Source: Glandiceps talaboti (Eukaryota > Hemichordata > Enteropneusta > Spengelidae). Taken from it: a DNA stretch of 37,000 nt. Below, one piece after another: positions 1-11,611 of this stretch. How positions within the stretch are numbered: the stretch's first letter is position 1; each line of letters opens with the position of its first letter. The notes below the pieces were generated by a model. That model worked only from the letters and a program-made list of their open reading frames with translations. It was not told the DNA's origin and searched no databases. Made by a program: the position numbers and the translations under genes. The stretch covers positions 16,396,271-16,433,270 of the forward strand of contig NC_135558.1 of assembly GCF_964340395.1 (NCBI RefSeq). Reading direction: 5' to 3'.

Positions 1-1251
1 GTGACATATAACTTATCCATTGATTGTGAAACAGACCATTCCAAGTATTTACATGACATGCTCTGTAACTGGTGTGTACCTAGGAAATACATGTAGCTGT
101 ATACGTAGAGGTATGTTTGAACTCTTACGTGAAGTAATAATACAAGAATTTATGTAAGAAACAGGGACAAGAACAAATATGTACTTGTACCACATTTCAG
201 ACAAGGCTGTATGCCATTGTAGGGAATGATTTTTTTCTTCCAGTACAATCCAACACACAGTGAACCCCATCCACAATTTTCAAAACAGCATGACCCCCCT
301 ACTGCCAATTTCAAAAACAGGGTGACCCCCCCCCCCCCCGGCCGAAGAAACTGAATGGTCACTAAATAAGTGGTGCGATAAATGCAGACTTGCTGCGGAT
401 TGTACCCTGGCAAATAATAATCGGGTCTTTTTGTCATAATTTGGTTGTGTATACAACAATCGCCGCATCATTTTAGAATGGATATGTTCATACTGAACGG
501 CGGTATGAGGAAACGTGATGATCTGCCGCCGTACATGGGTATAGCAGTCTACGGTCGAGGTTTTAAATTACCATGTCTCTCTTCAAAGAATTGTTAGCAA
601 ATTTGGTCTGTATTGATATCTTCTCAATTCAGATTCGGACGCAGGACGTTTTTGATCCATTTGAACGTTAAGTTCCGGTTAGATTCGACACATTTTACAA
701 CTAACTCGGACAGATTATGTATGTCAGTGCCAACAATATCCTATCATACAAATTTGCAGGTAACAAACTGAAATATTCATTCACTTTATCAACATACACG
801 TTGTAACTTTCGTAATATTTGACTATTTTTACGAGAGTTTCTTTAACTTCGCCCGTCATGATGTGTATATTAAAATATGTTTGTCAAGTTACATATCGAG
901 AATTAAATGAGCACAGTAACCATTAACACAGTGCCATGTGATTACTGGGCCTATCTGCAGATGGTGTCAGTGGGGATTCGATTCTGACAGTGTACTATTC
1001 TTTAGGAAATGTCATAACCGAGTCCTGTTCTCCGTCAGCAAGCAATAATTATGCTGAAATGGACCAGCTTGTGGACGGAGTAGCTGGACTCGATTCTGAC
1101 AATGCCCCTTTCCTTCTTTCTGCCAGCAGCAATTACACCTTCTTGTTATAAAACATGTAACGTATAACTGTTCTTTTAATTTCAGCACAAGATTCGATTG
1201 TGGGCAGACTGTTAATCTAGATGGAATTACAATAATGTATGCTTTATTGTC
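1..1251. other. Gene-free stretch upstream of the sulfotransferase
   Basis: No convincing coding region is seen on either strand. Around 280-340 an imperfect direct repeat of about 37 bases (CAATTTTCAAAACAG followed by GTGACC and a C run) ends in a long poly-C tract. The rest is AT-rich. An upstream promoter or 5' UTR exon of the sulfotransferase could lie here, but no clear core promoter was found. Confidence 0.5.
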
Positions 1252-1451
1252 ATGATGGTTTTGCCATATATTCATCATAAATATAATAATACCATTCTGA
1301 GCGCACAGAGATTTTTGATGAATTCGACTAGGCTCACTATGACTGAATGTTCACGCATTGTAAAGAAGACGATTGTGCTTATCGTCACCATTCTCGTATT
1401 CCTCAAGATAATTGATGTAGTGTTTTGGAATTCTGACAAACGTTCTATCAG
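1252..1451 (+). CDS. Carbohydrate sulfotransferase, exon 1 (cytoplasmic tail and signal anchor)
   Basis: First coding exon of a type II Golgi membrane protein. The reading frame gives a short N-terminal tail, then a hydrophobic anchor at about residues 40-59 (TIVLIVTILVFLKIIDVVFW), then a basic stem start. It ends in codon AG| at a consensus donor GTAAGC (intron begins 1452). Exon 2 begins at 2313 after a long T-rich tract ending TTTTTAG, and the split codon AG|T restores the frame exactly. In-frame ATGs lie at 1252, 1255, 1318 and 1339. The one at 1339 gives the usual short cytoplasmic tail (about 396 aa in total) and may be the real start; 1252 gives about 425 aa. The splice junction is predicted from sequence only. 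Confidence 0.7.
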
Positions 1452-2312
1452 GTAAGCTCTGTCAGGTCACGCATCTTTAAAATTGAATCGTATGAAAATT
1501 TTCAACCGCTCGATCCATTTCTTTGTAAGGTTTTCAGAACTGAGCAGAAGTACTCTCATGAAAGCCTCCTCTAGCAGTTATGTTCTCTTTATCATGTCCT
1601 ATTGTAATAGTTTACGGTCGTCGCTATATGTACTACTGATCCCTGTCTTGCCTAACCTATAATGTGAATATGTTAATTGTCCACACAGATCTCATTCTCT
1701 CCTGAAAAACACACATTCTACTTTTACTACTAAGTAATGGTAATCTCAAACTTTGGGGAAAATAGATCAAACCACAATATCGTAGGATGGCCAGCGGAGC
1801 AGATCGACATACTTCATGAATAGTTTGATCTTAAACTAGGATGTATTATCCCTTGTGCAAAAAAAAACCTAAACAGTGTTTGAAAAATAGATAAAATGAA
1901 CCTAGAAATAAAGAATGAAATATGCCATCGAGATCATTCTGAACCATCGAAATTCTAATGTAATGCAAATAATAATGTCCCACCATAATTATATAAATCA
2001 TTGGCAGTATCGGAGGAATAACGGTTGCTTGTTTCAAGTTCCATGTCTGTCCGAGGGAATGATTTAAGCGCTAATAATTAAAAAAAAATTATCTGAGGCA
2101 TTGAAGTGATCACGCACGTAAACCATTTCCATACTACTTTCAATATGCATAATTAGCATTATTATTATTGTCAGCATTTCGACAAGTGGTGAGGTATTAG
2201 TGATAACCGTGTCTGCAACCTCTATTATAAAGCAAGTCGAAAATTCAATGCTATTGGTACATAGTCGATTTTTTTTGTAATTTTTATGTGTTTATTTTTT
2301 TTTCATTTTTAG

Positions 2313-3390
2313 TCACCTGAGCTCGGAGTCTAAGAATGTTAACGAAAATAAATTAACACAGTTAACAAATCTTCAAATCGATGGAGACTTTCTTAACAGC
2401 ACAAGTGGTAACATCGGCAACGAAATACAGGCGCTATCACCCTTTATCTGGACAGAGACCATGAACTGTCTTCCAAATTATTTTACACATGAAATCGCAC
2501 GTGAAGACGAAATTAAATACCGGCTGAACACTTCTATTGTTCATATACACATTCCGAAGTCCGCTGGTACAACAGTAAATCGATGTATGGAAAGTGTTGC
2601 TACCAAAATGAAACTTAAACAACCGGATCACATCTGGACGAGTAATTATGTTCCATTTTTTGATAATCTGGCATCGGGTAGTCGTCAGCGAAAGAGACTT
2701 TATTTCGGACTGTTCTCCTTGGGAGTGTGTAAGTACATTGACTCTCCCTGCTCGTATTTCACTGTTTTACGTGACCCTATTGAAAGAGCCGTATCATCGT
2801 ACATATACTGCCAAACACAGTCACGTGACAAAATTTGTCAAGGTGCTGATGCAACGAAGGTGACAATCAAAGAATGGACACTCATCCAAGGTAGTGTTAT
2901 GTTCTATCAACTGCTTCATAACCCGGAGCTTTGTAAACCAAAGTATAGGAATGAAGTGAATACCTTGATAGCAAACAAAAGTATTCCAAGAAGACAAAAT
3001 ACCAAGATACCTTGTTGGTTGAAACAAATCTTATTACTTGAAGCTAAGGTGGATAAACGCAAGAAAAATGAAATTTTGAATTTCATTGTCGCAAATCTTG
3101 AGAAATTATTTTCTGTTATAGGTTCGACAGACAGATTTGATGAAACTTTGCAACTGCTGGAAACTGTGTACAAGCTACCATTTCATTCAATCTGTAAGGA
3201 AACTATCAAAAACAAATCAGTGTACAGAAAAGGCAAGGAAAACTCTGCTGGTACAAACTTTGCTACAAAACTTAAATTAGAACTTTTGGGAGATTCTGAA
3301 GTCAAGGAAGCACTTCATGCAGACCAGGAAATTTATAATATGGGAATTCTAATATTTGATAAACAGATTGCAAAATATCGTCATCAATGA
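2313..3390 (+). CDS. Carbohydrate sulfotransferase, exon 2 (catalytic domain)
   Basis: Luminal catalytic domain of a PAPS-dependent sulfotransferase that would transfer sulfate to a glycan in the Golgi. The 5'-phosphosulfate-binding loop is clear (HIPKSAGTT, about residues 145-154 counted from the 1252 start), and so is the 3'-phosphate-binding motif (FTVLRDPIERAVSSY, about 216-230). A later segment, IGSTDRFDETLQLLE, resembles the C-terminal part of Sulfotransfer_2-type enzymes such as the heparan/uronyl 2-O-sulfotransferases. Both motifs, the length (358 codons in this exon) and the signal anchor in exon 1 fit that superfamily. The exact acceptor sugar cannot be told, and a galactose 3-O-type enzyme is possible. 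The exon is intact to its stop at 3388-3390. The frame is open from the splice acceptor at 2311-2312, so the ATG at 2461 is internal. Confidence 0.88.
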
Positions 3391-3650
3391 CTTTAACTGT
3401 TTGGCCTACAGAAAATAATTTTTTCCAGCAAATCACAGAAGAGTTGTATCCACCAAAACTCAATTTTAGTCCATTTGACACTCTAATTTTTGCCATGACT
3501 CCTTGGACATCCTGTGCACAGTTAAATGTCTTTTTTCCATCAATCTCAGTTTTCGAATTCCTTGTTGTAAGCTTACTGTGCATCGTTTAAGATCCCTGAG
3601 AACAGCAATGTGCAGATATTCAATGTAACATATCTGAATAGTTTAAACGA

Positions 3651-3656
3651 AATAAA
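3651..3656 (+). terminator. Polyadenylation signal of the sulfotransferase gene
   Basis: AATAAA lies 260 bases after the sulfotransferase stop codon, which would give a 3' UTR of about 280 bases. The 3' UTR (3391-3670) contains a short open frame that shows no sign of being a gene. Confidence 0.55.
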
Positions 3657-3670
3657 GTCAAACTCTATAG

Positions 3671-4551
3671 TGTTCAGTTATTCCATGCCAATTTACATAG
3701 CTATCACAATGTCTAATTCCAGTGTGAAATGTCAGTTAATAATTTAAAGTGAATGATAACTATAATCGCTGCACACGTACGGATTTCCTCCAAGTCGAAA
3801 TTACGTGCCAGATGGATCCAATGATACAGTTTTGTCACTACACAGCAAATACGCTACTAGCAAGCTCACTGTCCTTATTTCAAAAACAACAACAATGAAA
3901 AAACCCACGCTTACTGCATACAGTGTCTGTACATGTTGTGCAAACAGTCTATGATTCATACCAGCAAGTTAACATTACTACAAAAAATAAACTTACAAGA
4001 CCTTTTAACCAGAGCTCGCCATAAACTGTAAACATTCACCTTGAAAATTTCACTCAGATAGAAGTGTTTCCATGAGAATTGGGAAATTCAATATTGATAG
4101 GAAAAAGACTATACTATGGGACAAGATAAACACATGCTTAGGCGTACACATCAGCGTATATTAGCGTAACGTTAGATGAAAGTCTGATACAAATTATATT
4201 AAATACTAAAAGGTTTGCACAAAACTAGGTTTTGATATTTTCAAATCCTAAGACAGAAATCCTTACAAGATTGGCATGCTGCATCTTCAGACAGTTGTAG
4301 TAAGGCGTTTTCTACTGACATCTTTTCACGATGTTATCTGTTCGTTTTCTTCCTCTTAATTTCGGGTGGGTCTCATCGTACCAAGGGTGCTCCTTTTTTT
4401 CTACTCAGTTTGGCAACTTATAAAACGAGATGTTCTTAAGTTTACGATCATGTCAAACTAATAAAATGAACTTAGAAGTTACCACACCGGTACCATATTT
4501 TATAAATGTACTTTCCTTTGGTGTTCACAGTTTCTTTTATTGATATAAAAC
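3671..4551. other. Gene-free spacer between the sulfotransferase and the gypsy element
   Basis: AT-rich sequence with no supported ORF, repeat or RNA gene. It ends exactly at the TGTTACG that starts the 5' LTR remnant of the downstream retrotransposon. Confidence 0.5.
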
Positions 4552-4578
4552 TGTTACGAGTCACAGATCTAAAATATA
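4552..4578 (+). repeat. 5' LTR remnant (27 bp)
   Basis: The stretch begins TGTTACGAGTCACAG and matches 9849-9875 base for base, then diverges. TGTTACG is a usual start of gypsy LTRs. Only the first 27 bases remain, and RT coding sequence follows almost at once, so an internal deletion removed the remainder. Confidence 0.8.
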
Positions 4579-4588
4579 AGACTATACT

Positions 4589-6751
4589 ATGATGTCTGGG
4601 TTTTGGCAGTTGGCAATAGATGAGAGGGATTCCCACAAAACGGCATTTGTTAGTTTAGATGGGAAATATGAATGGAATACTTTACCTCAGGGTTTACGTA
4701 ATTCTAGTGCTTCGTTTCAACAGACAATGCAGCATTTATTTCGAGAATTAATTTGGAGCCATCTCGTCTGTTATCTGGATGATCTTGTGGTGTACAGTAA
4801 TACTTTTGATAATCATCTGCTTCATATAAATAATGTTTTGACACGATTGCGAGAAGCAGGTTTGAAACTAGGTCCAAAGAAGTGCCACTTTGGTAGGAAG
4901 AAAATTAAGTTCTTGGGTCATATTCTGACTAAGGATGGTATCTCTGCGGATCCAGCTAAGATTTCAGCTGTTGAGAGTTTTCCAGTACCTACAAATGTTT
5001 CTAAGGTCAAGAGCTTTCTAGGTCTGGCAGGTTTCTATCGCCGTTTTATCAGAGATTTGTCTAAGATTGCCCATCCACTTCATAATTTATTGCATAAGAA
5101 CAAAGTGTTCAAATGGACGGATGAATGTCAACAGGTATTCGATACCTTGAAACAAAAACTAGTAACAGCTCCATTGTTAGGATTTCCTCAATACAATGAT
5201 CCGTTCATACTGTATACAGACGCATCTGCATTTAGTGTAGGGTACGTTTTAGCACAAAAACAGGACAAACTAGAACGACCGATTGCTTATGGTGGTCGAT
5301 CTCTGAGTTCGCGCGAACGGAAATATTCGACGACAGAACGAGAAGCTATTGCTTTACTACATGGGTTATCGCAGTGCGACCCTTATCTAAGAGGTAATCG
5401 TTTTACGGTGATAACTGATCATGCTAATTTACCATATTTGTTCAAAATGAAATCACCTAGTGGTAGAATAGCACGATGGATTATGCGAGTTCAGGAGTAT
5501 GATTTCGATATTCAACACAGATCGGGCAAAAAGATTCCCCATGCTGACGGGTTATCGCGTAGAGAATATGAACAGGTAGGGAGCCAAAATTCTGACTTCA
5601 GTAACCCAGATACACCTGCATTTGAGCCTACAATGAGCAATGACATAAAGGTCGACGACGACAACACTAGAGGGTCAAGTACACATATGGCCAATGTTAA
5701 TATGGTGAATTTGGATAAGTCAAACAAATCAGATGACTCTAATATTGACATCAGTGAATTATATAACACCTTACAAACGGTTGGCAGTACAAATAGTGTT
5801 GAGACTAGTACTGATAGTCAATCCCAGGGGTCAGTCACAGTAAATGATGATTGTGTACTCAATGATGACTTACATTCCAATACGACAGCTGATAGAATTT
5901 CGCGCCTACAGCATAGTGACAGTCATTTAGTTCCGATGATTAAGTTCTTAACAAGTGGGGATTTACCAAATGATAAAAAGTTGGCTAAACGTATCGCAAA
6001 CACGCAGGCAAATTATTTGTTGCTCAATGGAATTTTGTATCATTTATGGTCACCGTCGGGAAAGTCTGCTCCAGCTAAGGATTGTATTAGACAATTAGTT
6101 ATTCCACGGTCGCTTCAATTGTATGTAATAAAGCGGATTCACGATGACGTAACAGGAGGTCATCTCGGGACGTCGCGCTGTTTATATGCAATTCGATCAC
6201 GATATTATTGGGATGGGATGAATAAGGATATCACAGATTATGTAGCATCGTGTGCACGCTGTCATACTAGAAAGAGAGGTCGTCGGTTCAAAGGTCACTT
6301 AATTCCACTGAAAGTCACGGGAGTTATGCATAGACTTGGCATGGATTTTTTAGGGCCACTGAAAAAGACAAAAAGTGGAAATGTGCATATTTTAGTTGTG
6401 AAGGAATATTTGACTAAGTTTGCGTGGGCATTCGCAGTACCTAATACGAAAGCAGAAACTGTTGCTAAAGTATTGTTTCGAGAAATATTTTGCACTTTTG
6501 ATTTTCCAAATTCTATTCTCTCAGATCAAGGTTCGTCATTTATGTCACATGTTATGAAAGAAGTTTGTCGCTATTTCGATATTACAAAGAAGCGTTCATC
6601 TCCGTATATGCCATCGGTAAATGGGCTGACAGAGCGTTTTAACAGAACTCTGATAGATATGATTTCTATTTACACGAATCGACTAGGTGATGATTGGGAT
6701 ATTTTTCTACCGTCAGTTTTATTCGCATACTGGCAGGTCTACGCCACATGA
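4589..6751 (+). pseudogene. gypsy pol: reverse transcriptase, RNase H, integrase core (N-terminally truncated)
   Basis: The frame opens inside RT (MMSGFWQLAIDE), so its first ATG is not a natural start. RT residues 33-44 carry the PQGL motif and 62-65 the catalytic YLDD. RNase H follows (first Asp about residue 211 in YTDAS, later TDHANL and ADGLSRR near residue 328). After a low-complexity linker comes the integrase: HHCC zinc-binding module (His about 517, CARC about 554), then catalytic D586, D646 and E682, spaced exactly DD35E. This polyprotein would copy element RNA and insert the cDNA. At about 6733-6742 the frame shifts, and coding continues in the next frame, so this frame ends falsely at 6751. 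Confidence 0.9.
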
Positions 6752-7817
6752 CACGACGAAAATGTCACCATTCAGGGCATTGTTTGGGGTCGAGCCAAGA
6801 CTACCGGTTGATACTGAATTAATACCACAACTTGGTGCGTCACACAACGCGAATTTATTCTTAGAGGAAATGGCTCGGAGCCGCAATTTGGCTGTATCAT
6901 TAGCGAAAGAGAATATCGAGAAGGCACAAGCAAATATGAAAAAGAGATATGATAAATCCGCACATGTTGAGAATACATTTAAAGTAGGTGACATAGTGTA
7001 TCTTCATCATCCGGCTGTGAAGCCCGGTTACGCCAGAAAGTTTCACAAATTCTTCCGCGGACCATATCGCATCAAGGAACAAATTTCACAGGTAAATTTC
7101 AAACTGCAACATGTTGAAGGCACAAGACCTTATGGGAAAGTTATTCATGCTAACCGACTCAAGCATGCAAAGTTGAGACCACGACGTCTATTAAGTAATG
7201 ATGATCAGGAATCAATTGATGAATCTGACAGTACAACTCAGATACAGAGCGATAATCACTTATCACACCCAGTGAATGATGATAACGGTCGTGTCTATCA
7301 TATGTATTCGGATACAGAAATTTATGATTTATCAGACACCTCCAGTGAAAGTGTGTCTGAATCAACTGATCACGCTATACAGCCAAGAAACATAGATAAG
7401 AAAGTGGCTGTTAGAAAGAGAGCAGAAAGACGTATCGCTCGTAAAATAGCACATAGCACACGTGAAACTCGTAGTAGTTCAGGGAATCGCGACGAAGTCT
7501 CAACCCATGAAAGTGCTGATACTTCCGATTCAAACGATAAAGTACGTTCAAATCGGTCCCCTGCGCGACATCCCATTGATTATGATAGTGACAGTTTGGC
7601 TGGAGAAAATGAATATGTTGGTGATGACACATATTATCGTATAGAAAAGATTTTACGCGGACGATACAAAAATGGCATTTTAGAATATCTGATAAAATGG
7701 GAGGGATACCCTAATTCAGACAATTCATGGATTCCAAGGGATTACTTGAATGAAGTTGCCCTTCAGTCTTTACGCGACAATCCAGTTGTCATTACGGGCA
7801 AGTCACGCCCAACTTAA
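6742..7817 (+). pseudogene. gypsy pol continuation: integrase C-terminus and chromodomain
   Basis: Continues pol after the frameshift near 6735 (RSTPHDTTKMSPFRALFG is the normal sequel to the integrase core). The GPY/F-like segment (FKVGDIVYLHHP, then FRGPYRIK) is at about 6980-7080. A 180-residue Ser/Asp/Arg-rich linker follows. A chromodomain sits at about 7625-7780 with the hallmark series YYRIEKIL, YLIKWEGYPNSDNSW and IPRDYL. In chromoviruses such a domain directs integration toward histone-marked chromatin. The frame ends at tandem stops TAA TAG. The terminal residues NPVVITGK recur at 10521-10550 in the next element. Confidence 0.88.
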
Positions 7818-9848
7818 TAGCAAACCAAAGGTTGTTGCTAGGAACCGCCGAGTTTAAAGATATGGCCCATATTGTCTTCTTTGTCTTAACATTGTTTCTG
7901 TTACGATATTTATTGTTTCAATATTGCAGCCCAAGTTGTATCTGCATTTTATGGCTATGCTTCAGGTGTGCACTGTTTACATAACATTATATTTGTCTTC
8001 ATATAACTAAAGTGTGTTCACCGATTCTTATACACAAAATTGTTGTCATAACTCATAATTGTAAACCTTGTATCCAACCGCATCGTGAACTTACTTTTAC
8101 CTTTCCTTTCATCCTTGGAGTTGCTTTAATGAATATTCTGTTTGATAGAGTTTACTTAGTATATTTTTGTTAGGGTTCTTTATTATAGTATGTTTGAGTG
8201 CACAGTATGATTGAGTGAGTGTTTGTACAGTCAGGCCTGACGCTGAATAATTGTGATGTTGTGATCGGGAAATATTCGTTTATTGGCAACTCATCAGACA
8301 AAACTCTTTAAAAGTAATTTGTTTATTTTCATCTGCGTGTGTATTATTTCATAATATTTCAATACATTAGTTCCAAAGTCTTAATGATCAGAGGCACATG
8401 TGTTCCTTTTCATATTTCTAGCTTCCATTTCATTTATGTGTTTGGTCATTTCATGCTTTCATATGTCTGCTGAACTTCAAGTGAAATAGTTGGTCATTTG
8501 GTGTTTTTTTTTTTTCATTTGTGGCAATACTGTTTATTTGTTAAGCTCAATATCTTGAGTATGTTTACCACCTCTTGTTTGATAGTTTAATTTGGATTAT
8601 TTGGTTATCTTTGTCGATAAAGTTTCAGGTACAAATAACTATTATTCTTTGTTAGATAGCGGGTGTGTTTCAATTAGGTGCTGACAGGTATATAGTTTTG
8701 AGTTCAGTTAAAGTTGGCATTTTCGACTGTTTTAGAGTACTACCGACTTACATGTACAGTCAGAAGGTTCCTTGGCAAACCACTTCAGTCCTGGACGCAG
8801 GACAATGTTATATTGTTTACCTAGGGACAAGCATGCATTCTTTCTGTAGATTGGTTTGTTTACGTTTGTTTACTCTTCTCAAGAATAATACGTATATGTG
8901 ACACACAGTGAAGTGGGTTATCAATAGGTTATTTACGAAGTGTTTTATGGGTTGACACAGTCTATTGACATTTGCACATTACTTAGTGTGATATAGTTAT
9001 GTATTTATTAGTCATGACGTAGCGATTGACATTGACTGACTATTTTCATGATAAGAATCCTCTATGGTTTATTTTACGTATTTGACGATAATAGGGTGCG
9101 TTTGATGTCGTCCTTGAACATATATACAATAACACGACATCATCTCCCCGCTACTTGCGACATTACGTAACCTTTATGGCTTGCGAAAATTACAAATTTA
9201 TATCATGCGTTGATGCGATGAAAATTAGTGATAATGCGTGAAATTGTCTTAAACTGGCATACTGACAACCGATTATCATTTAGATATTTTCATTCTCTTT
9301 ATTATATGATAGCTTACTAGGTATGATATTTTTACATGTTATTCTTTTATTCGACTCCTTTTCATATATTATTACATATACCGGAGCAACAATAACTCAT
9401 TTCGAATTTGATCTGAGATTTATTCAAATCATTAATTTTGGCTGTTTTTCATTAGTTCAACGTAATTATTAGTTATTTTGTCAAAGTTGGAGTTATTTTT
9501 TTAGTGATACTTTTTAACTTATTTGGTGATTTGCAATAAGGCACTTAACTACTTTCTGATTTATTTGTATGGTTCCATTGTATCATACGCAATTTATTTT
9601 CACTTTATTTAATTTAGCTCGGTCACATGATAACTGATTCAATTTTGATTTACAACAATGTTGCATTAATAATTTGGTATTGCATTTCAAATATTGCATA
9701 TGAATTTTCGATTCATTTTTTTTCCTAACATTTCACTTTCTTTACTTTATATTTCTTAGTTAGGCAAGATGGTACGATATTTTTCGCGAGGAGAGATGTC
9801 AATCATTTATGTTGAAGCGAGGGCGCTTCACAGTGAAGGTGGGCGCTG
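7818..9848 (+). other. Non-coding 3' part of the gypsy element
   Basis: About 2 kb of T-rich sequence between pol and the 3' LTR with no credible ORF on either strand; the longest open frame (8665-8901) matches nothing I recognise. The related downstream element has an envelope-like gene at the same relative position, so this may be a decayed third ORF, but I saw no residual similarity. The stretch ends with the polypurine tract before 9849. Confidence 0.45.
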
Positions 9849-10473
9849 TGTTACGAGTCACAGATCTAAAATATATTCATTTGGGACATTTTGGTAAATT
9901 TTCATTATGCACTCTATATTGAAGTCAAAAAGCAGTTAAACTTTGTACATACAGTGACATTCCGTTGCGTAACAGCATAGGTCCTTGACATCTCAACATC
10001 ACTATTTCGTACCAGGTACAATTGAACTGTCAACAACTTTTATTATGACATGACTATTTTATGGTCTTGAGATATGAACTTGTATTACTAATCTAGAGAA
10101 GGTGATTGGATATTAGATCTCGGATGATGTCTTTCATTATAGACTTAATAATACGTCATACTCTAAGAATAGAGATTTTGTGTAAACTTGGAAATGTATT
10201 TAAGTTGGGTTTTTAGCCCATCTCGAGAGGAGAGGCGGAGACGGAGATTGGTCATGTAATAAAATCAACCAAGTGGTTAGCTTGGCGTTCGTTGAACCAG
10301 ATACGTATGTTTCGTGTGAGTTCTACTCAACACAATCCAAGTCGGTACGGTACCTCGTAGAAATGGTGGTTTGAGAAGAAACTAGTTGGTCGGCTAATTC
10401 AACGTTATAGTCTCAAATGGAACAGACTGACGATTGGAACAGCAGTGCGAGTGAGTACTTCCCCGTTTGAACA
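9849..10473 (+). repeat. 3' LTR of the gypsy element
   Basis: Starts TGTTACGAG directly after the polypurine tract. It contains a polyadenylation signal (AATAAAATC at about 10258) and ends tentatively at TTTGAACA (10473), which gives the TG...CA form and about 625 bp. The left border is firm because it repeats 4552-4578; the right border is an estimate. Confidence 0.7.
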
Positions 10474-10480
10474 TTAAATA

Positions 10481-10561
10481 TCGATAAACTGCACAATAAG
10501 CCGATCAATAGCGTTTCAATGAATCCGGTTGTAATTACAGGCAAACGACGCTCTACTTAAT
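10481..10561 (+). pseudogene. pol C-terminal tail of the second gypsy element
   Basis: Twenty-five codons before tandem stops TAA TAG translate to a tail containing NPVVITGK, which matches the end of the first element's pol at 7783-7817, including the doubled stop. This identifies the downstream envelope-like ORF as part of a pol-bearing element. No more of this pol copy lies upstream; the first element's LTR adjoins it. Confidence 0.75.
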
Positions 10562-10654
10562 AGTTAGCACGGCTTCAGAACGGGTTCACTTAGTTAGTTT
10601 AAGGGATTGATATTTGTTTTCACCTAGCCTTGTAGAAGTCGCTCACACATTTTA

Positions 10655-11611
10655 ATGTCCACTTATTATTATTTTGAGTCGTTAGATGCTAATTACCAGC
10701 CTAATAAGACGATTACTTATGAACATATTTTGAAAGTTCCTGTTTTATCTACGTTGTATAACAAGGAATTTGACACGTCACTGTTTGACTATACTTTCAA
10801 TGACACACTAACTATGCAACTACCTCAGGTTAAGTTGTTCACGGAAAGTTGGAATAAGTCTTTGTTCAGGGATAATAGATTAAAATTGGATTTGAATAGG
10901 GTTTCACAGGTATTGAGAAACCATTCCGATATATACTTAACTCCCATGGATGAATTTAGTAATTATGTGGATAGTACCTTAGTTAAGGGTGATTCTTGGT
11001 TTGATTGGTTCGATATTCCAGGATATGTTAGTGTCATCTTCAACGTTATAACCATTTCAGCTGTGATATACTTATTTTTTAGGGTTAGACAGCTTTCTAT
11101 AACTCTTGCGATTTTGAGTGCCAGTCCTATACGTGCACAAAATATACCGTGGGATTCAGTTGGCTCCGTGTTGACGACAGAAGCCGGCACTGTTGTTAGC
11201 GGCGGAACCAGCGATATCCTACTTAATGCTATTGCGGTAGTTGGACTGGGACTGATTGTCGTATTGTGTTATAAGTGTAGCTTTAAATGTTTTAGATTTT
11301 GGAAGAAATGTTTTTGTCCAGTTAAAGTACCTATAGACGCAAAACTTTTGTTCTTGACTAATTCTAAGGGGTGTCAAACTGACTTTGGTACACAGGCTGA
11401 TAGCGATTGTTTAGATATGCGCGAAATTATTATAGAGCCGCTCAGCGAAGATAGTTTGCTTGCTGTGAATACAAGTAGCAGCGTAGTGGTAGCCGATGTT
11501 CATTCAGACATCCTGGACACTCCCCTTATTCGCCCTGCTAGTATTACTGCCACCCCTGTAAGAGATAAGGCCTCCCCTGTAAAAGATACTCCCTCATGGT
11601 CATTATTTTAG
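10655..11611 (+). CDS. Envelope-like transmembrane protein of the gypsy-type element
   Basis: A 318-residue ORF in the position of an env gene, 93 bases after the pol stop. Residues 1-115 form a probable luminal part with four N-glycosylation sequons (N18, N49, N67, N89). A hydrophobic segment lies at about 122-143 (ending VITISAVIYLFF), a second at 188-206 (NAIAVVGLGLIVVL), followed by a Cys-rich juxtamembrane cluster (residues 205-221) suited to palmitoylation and a Ser/Thr-rich tail. No signal peptide, furin site or fusion peptide is evident at the N-terminus, and an in-frame stop lies just upstream. It may therefore be the C-terminal half of a longer or spliced env, or a distinct two-pass protein. 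Envelope identity rests on position and layout, not on a diagnostic motif. Confidence 0.6.
   Translation: MSTYYYFESLDANYQPNKTITYEHILKVPVLSTLYNKEFDTSLFDYTFNDTLTMQLPQVKLFTESWNKSLFRDNRLKLDLNRVSQVLRNHSDIYLTPMDEFSNYVDSTLVKGDSWFDWFDIPGYVSVIFNVITISAVIYLFFRVRQLSITLAILSASPIRAQNIPWDSVGSVLTTEAGTVVSGGTSDILLNAIAVVGLGLIVVLCYKCSFKCFRFWKKCFCPVKVPIDAKLLFLTNSKGCQTDFGTQADSDCLDMREIIIEPLSEDSLLAVNTSSSVVVADVHSDILDTPLIRPASITATPVRDKASPVKDTPSWSLF

Larger units (their letters stand above)
4552..10473 (+). mobile_element. Ty3/gypsy LTR retrotransposon with chromodomain, 5'-deleted
   Basis: Metaviridae-type element. It starts with a 27-bp remnant of the 5' LTR, followed after about ten bases by the middle of reverse transcriptase, so the rest of the 5' LTR, the primer-binding site, gag, protease and the RT N-terminus are missing. 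Pol runs to 7817 in two frames. It is followed by about 2 kb without coding potential, a purine-rich tract (GAAGGTGGGCGC, ending just before 9849) and a 3' LTR. The first 27 bases of that LTR are identical to 4552-4578, which is what links the two ends. The right border (TGAACA at 10473) is approximate. The element is dead through the deletion and a frameshift. Confidence 0.85.

Noticed and set aside
3387-3590. Small ORF after the sulfotransferase
   Set aside because: Lies in the 3' UTR before the AATAAA; no family features.
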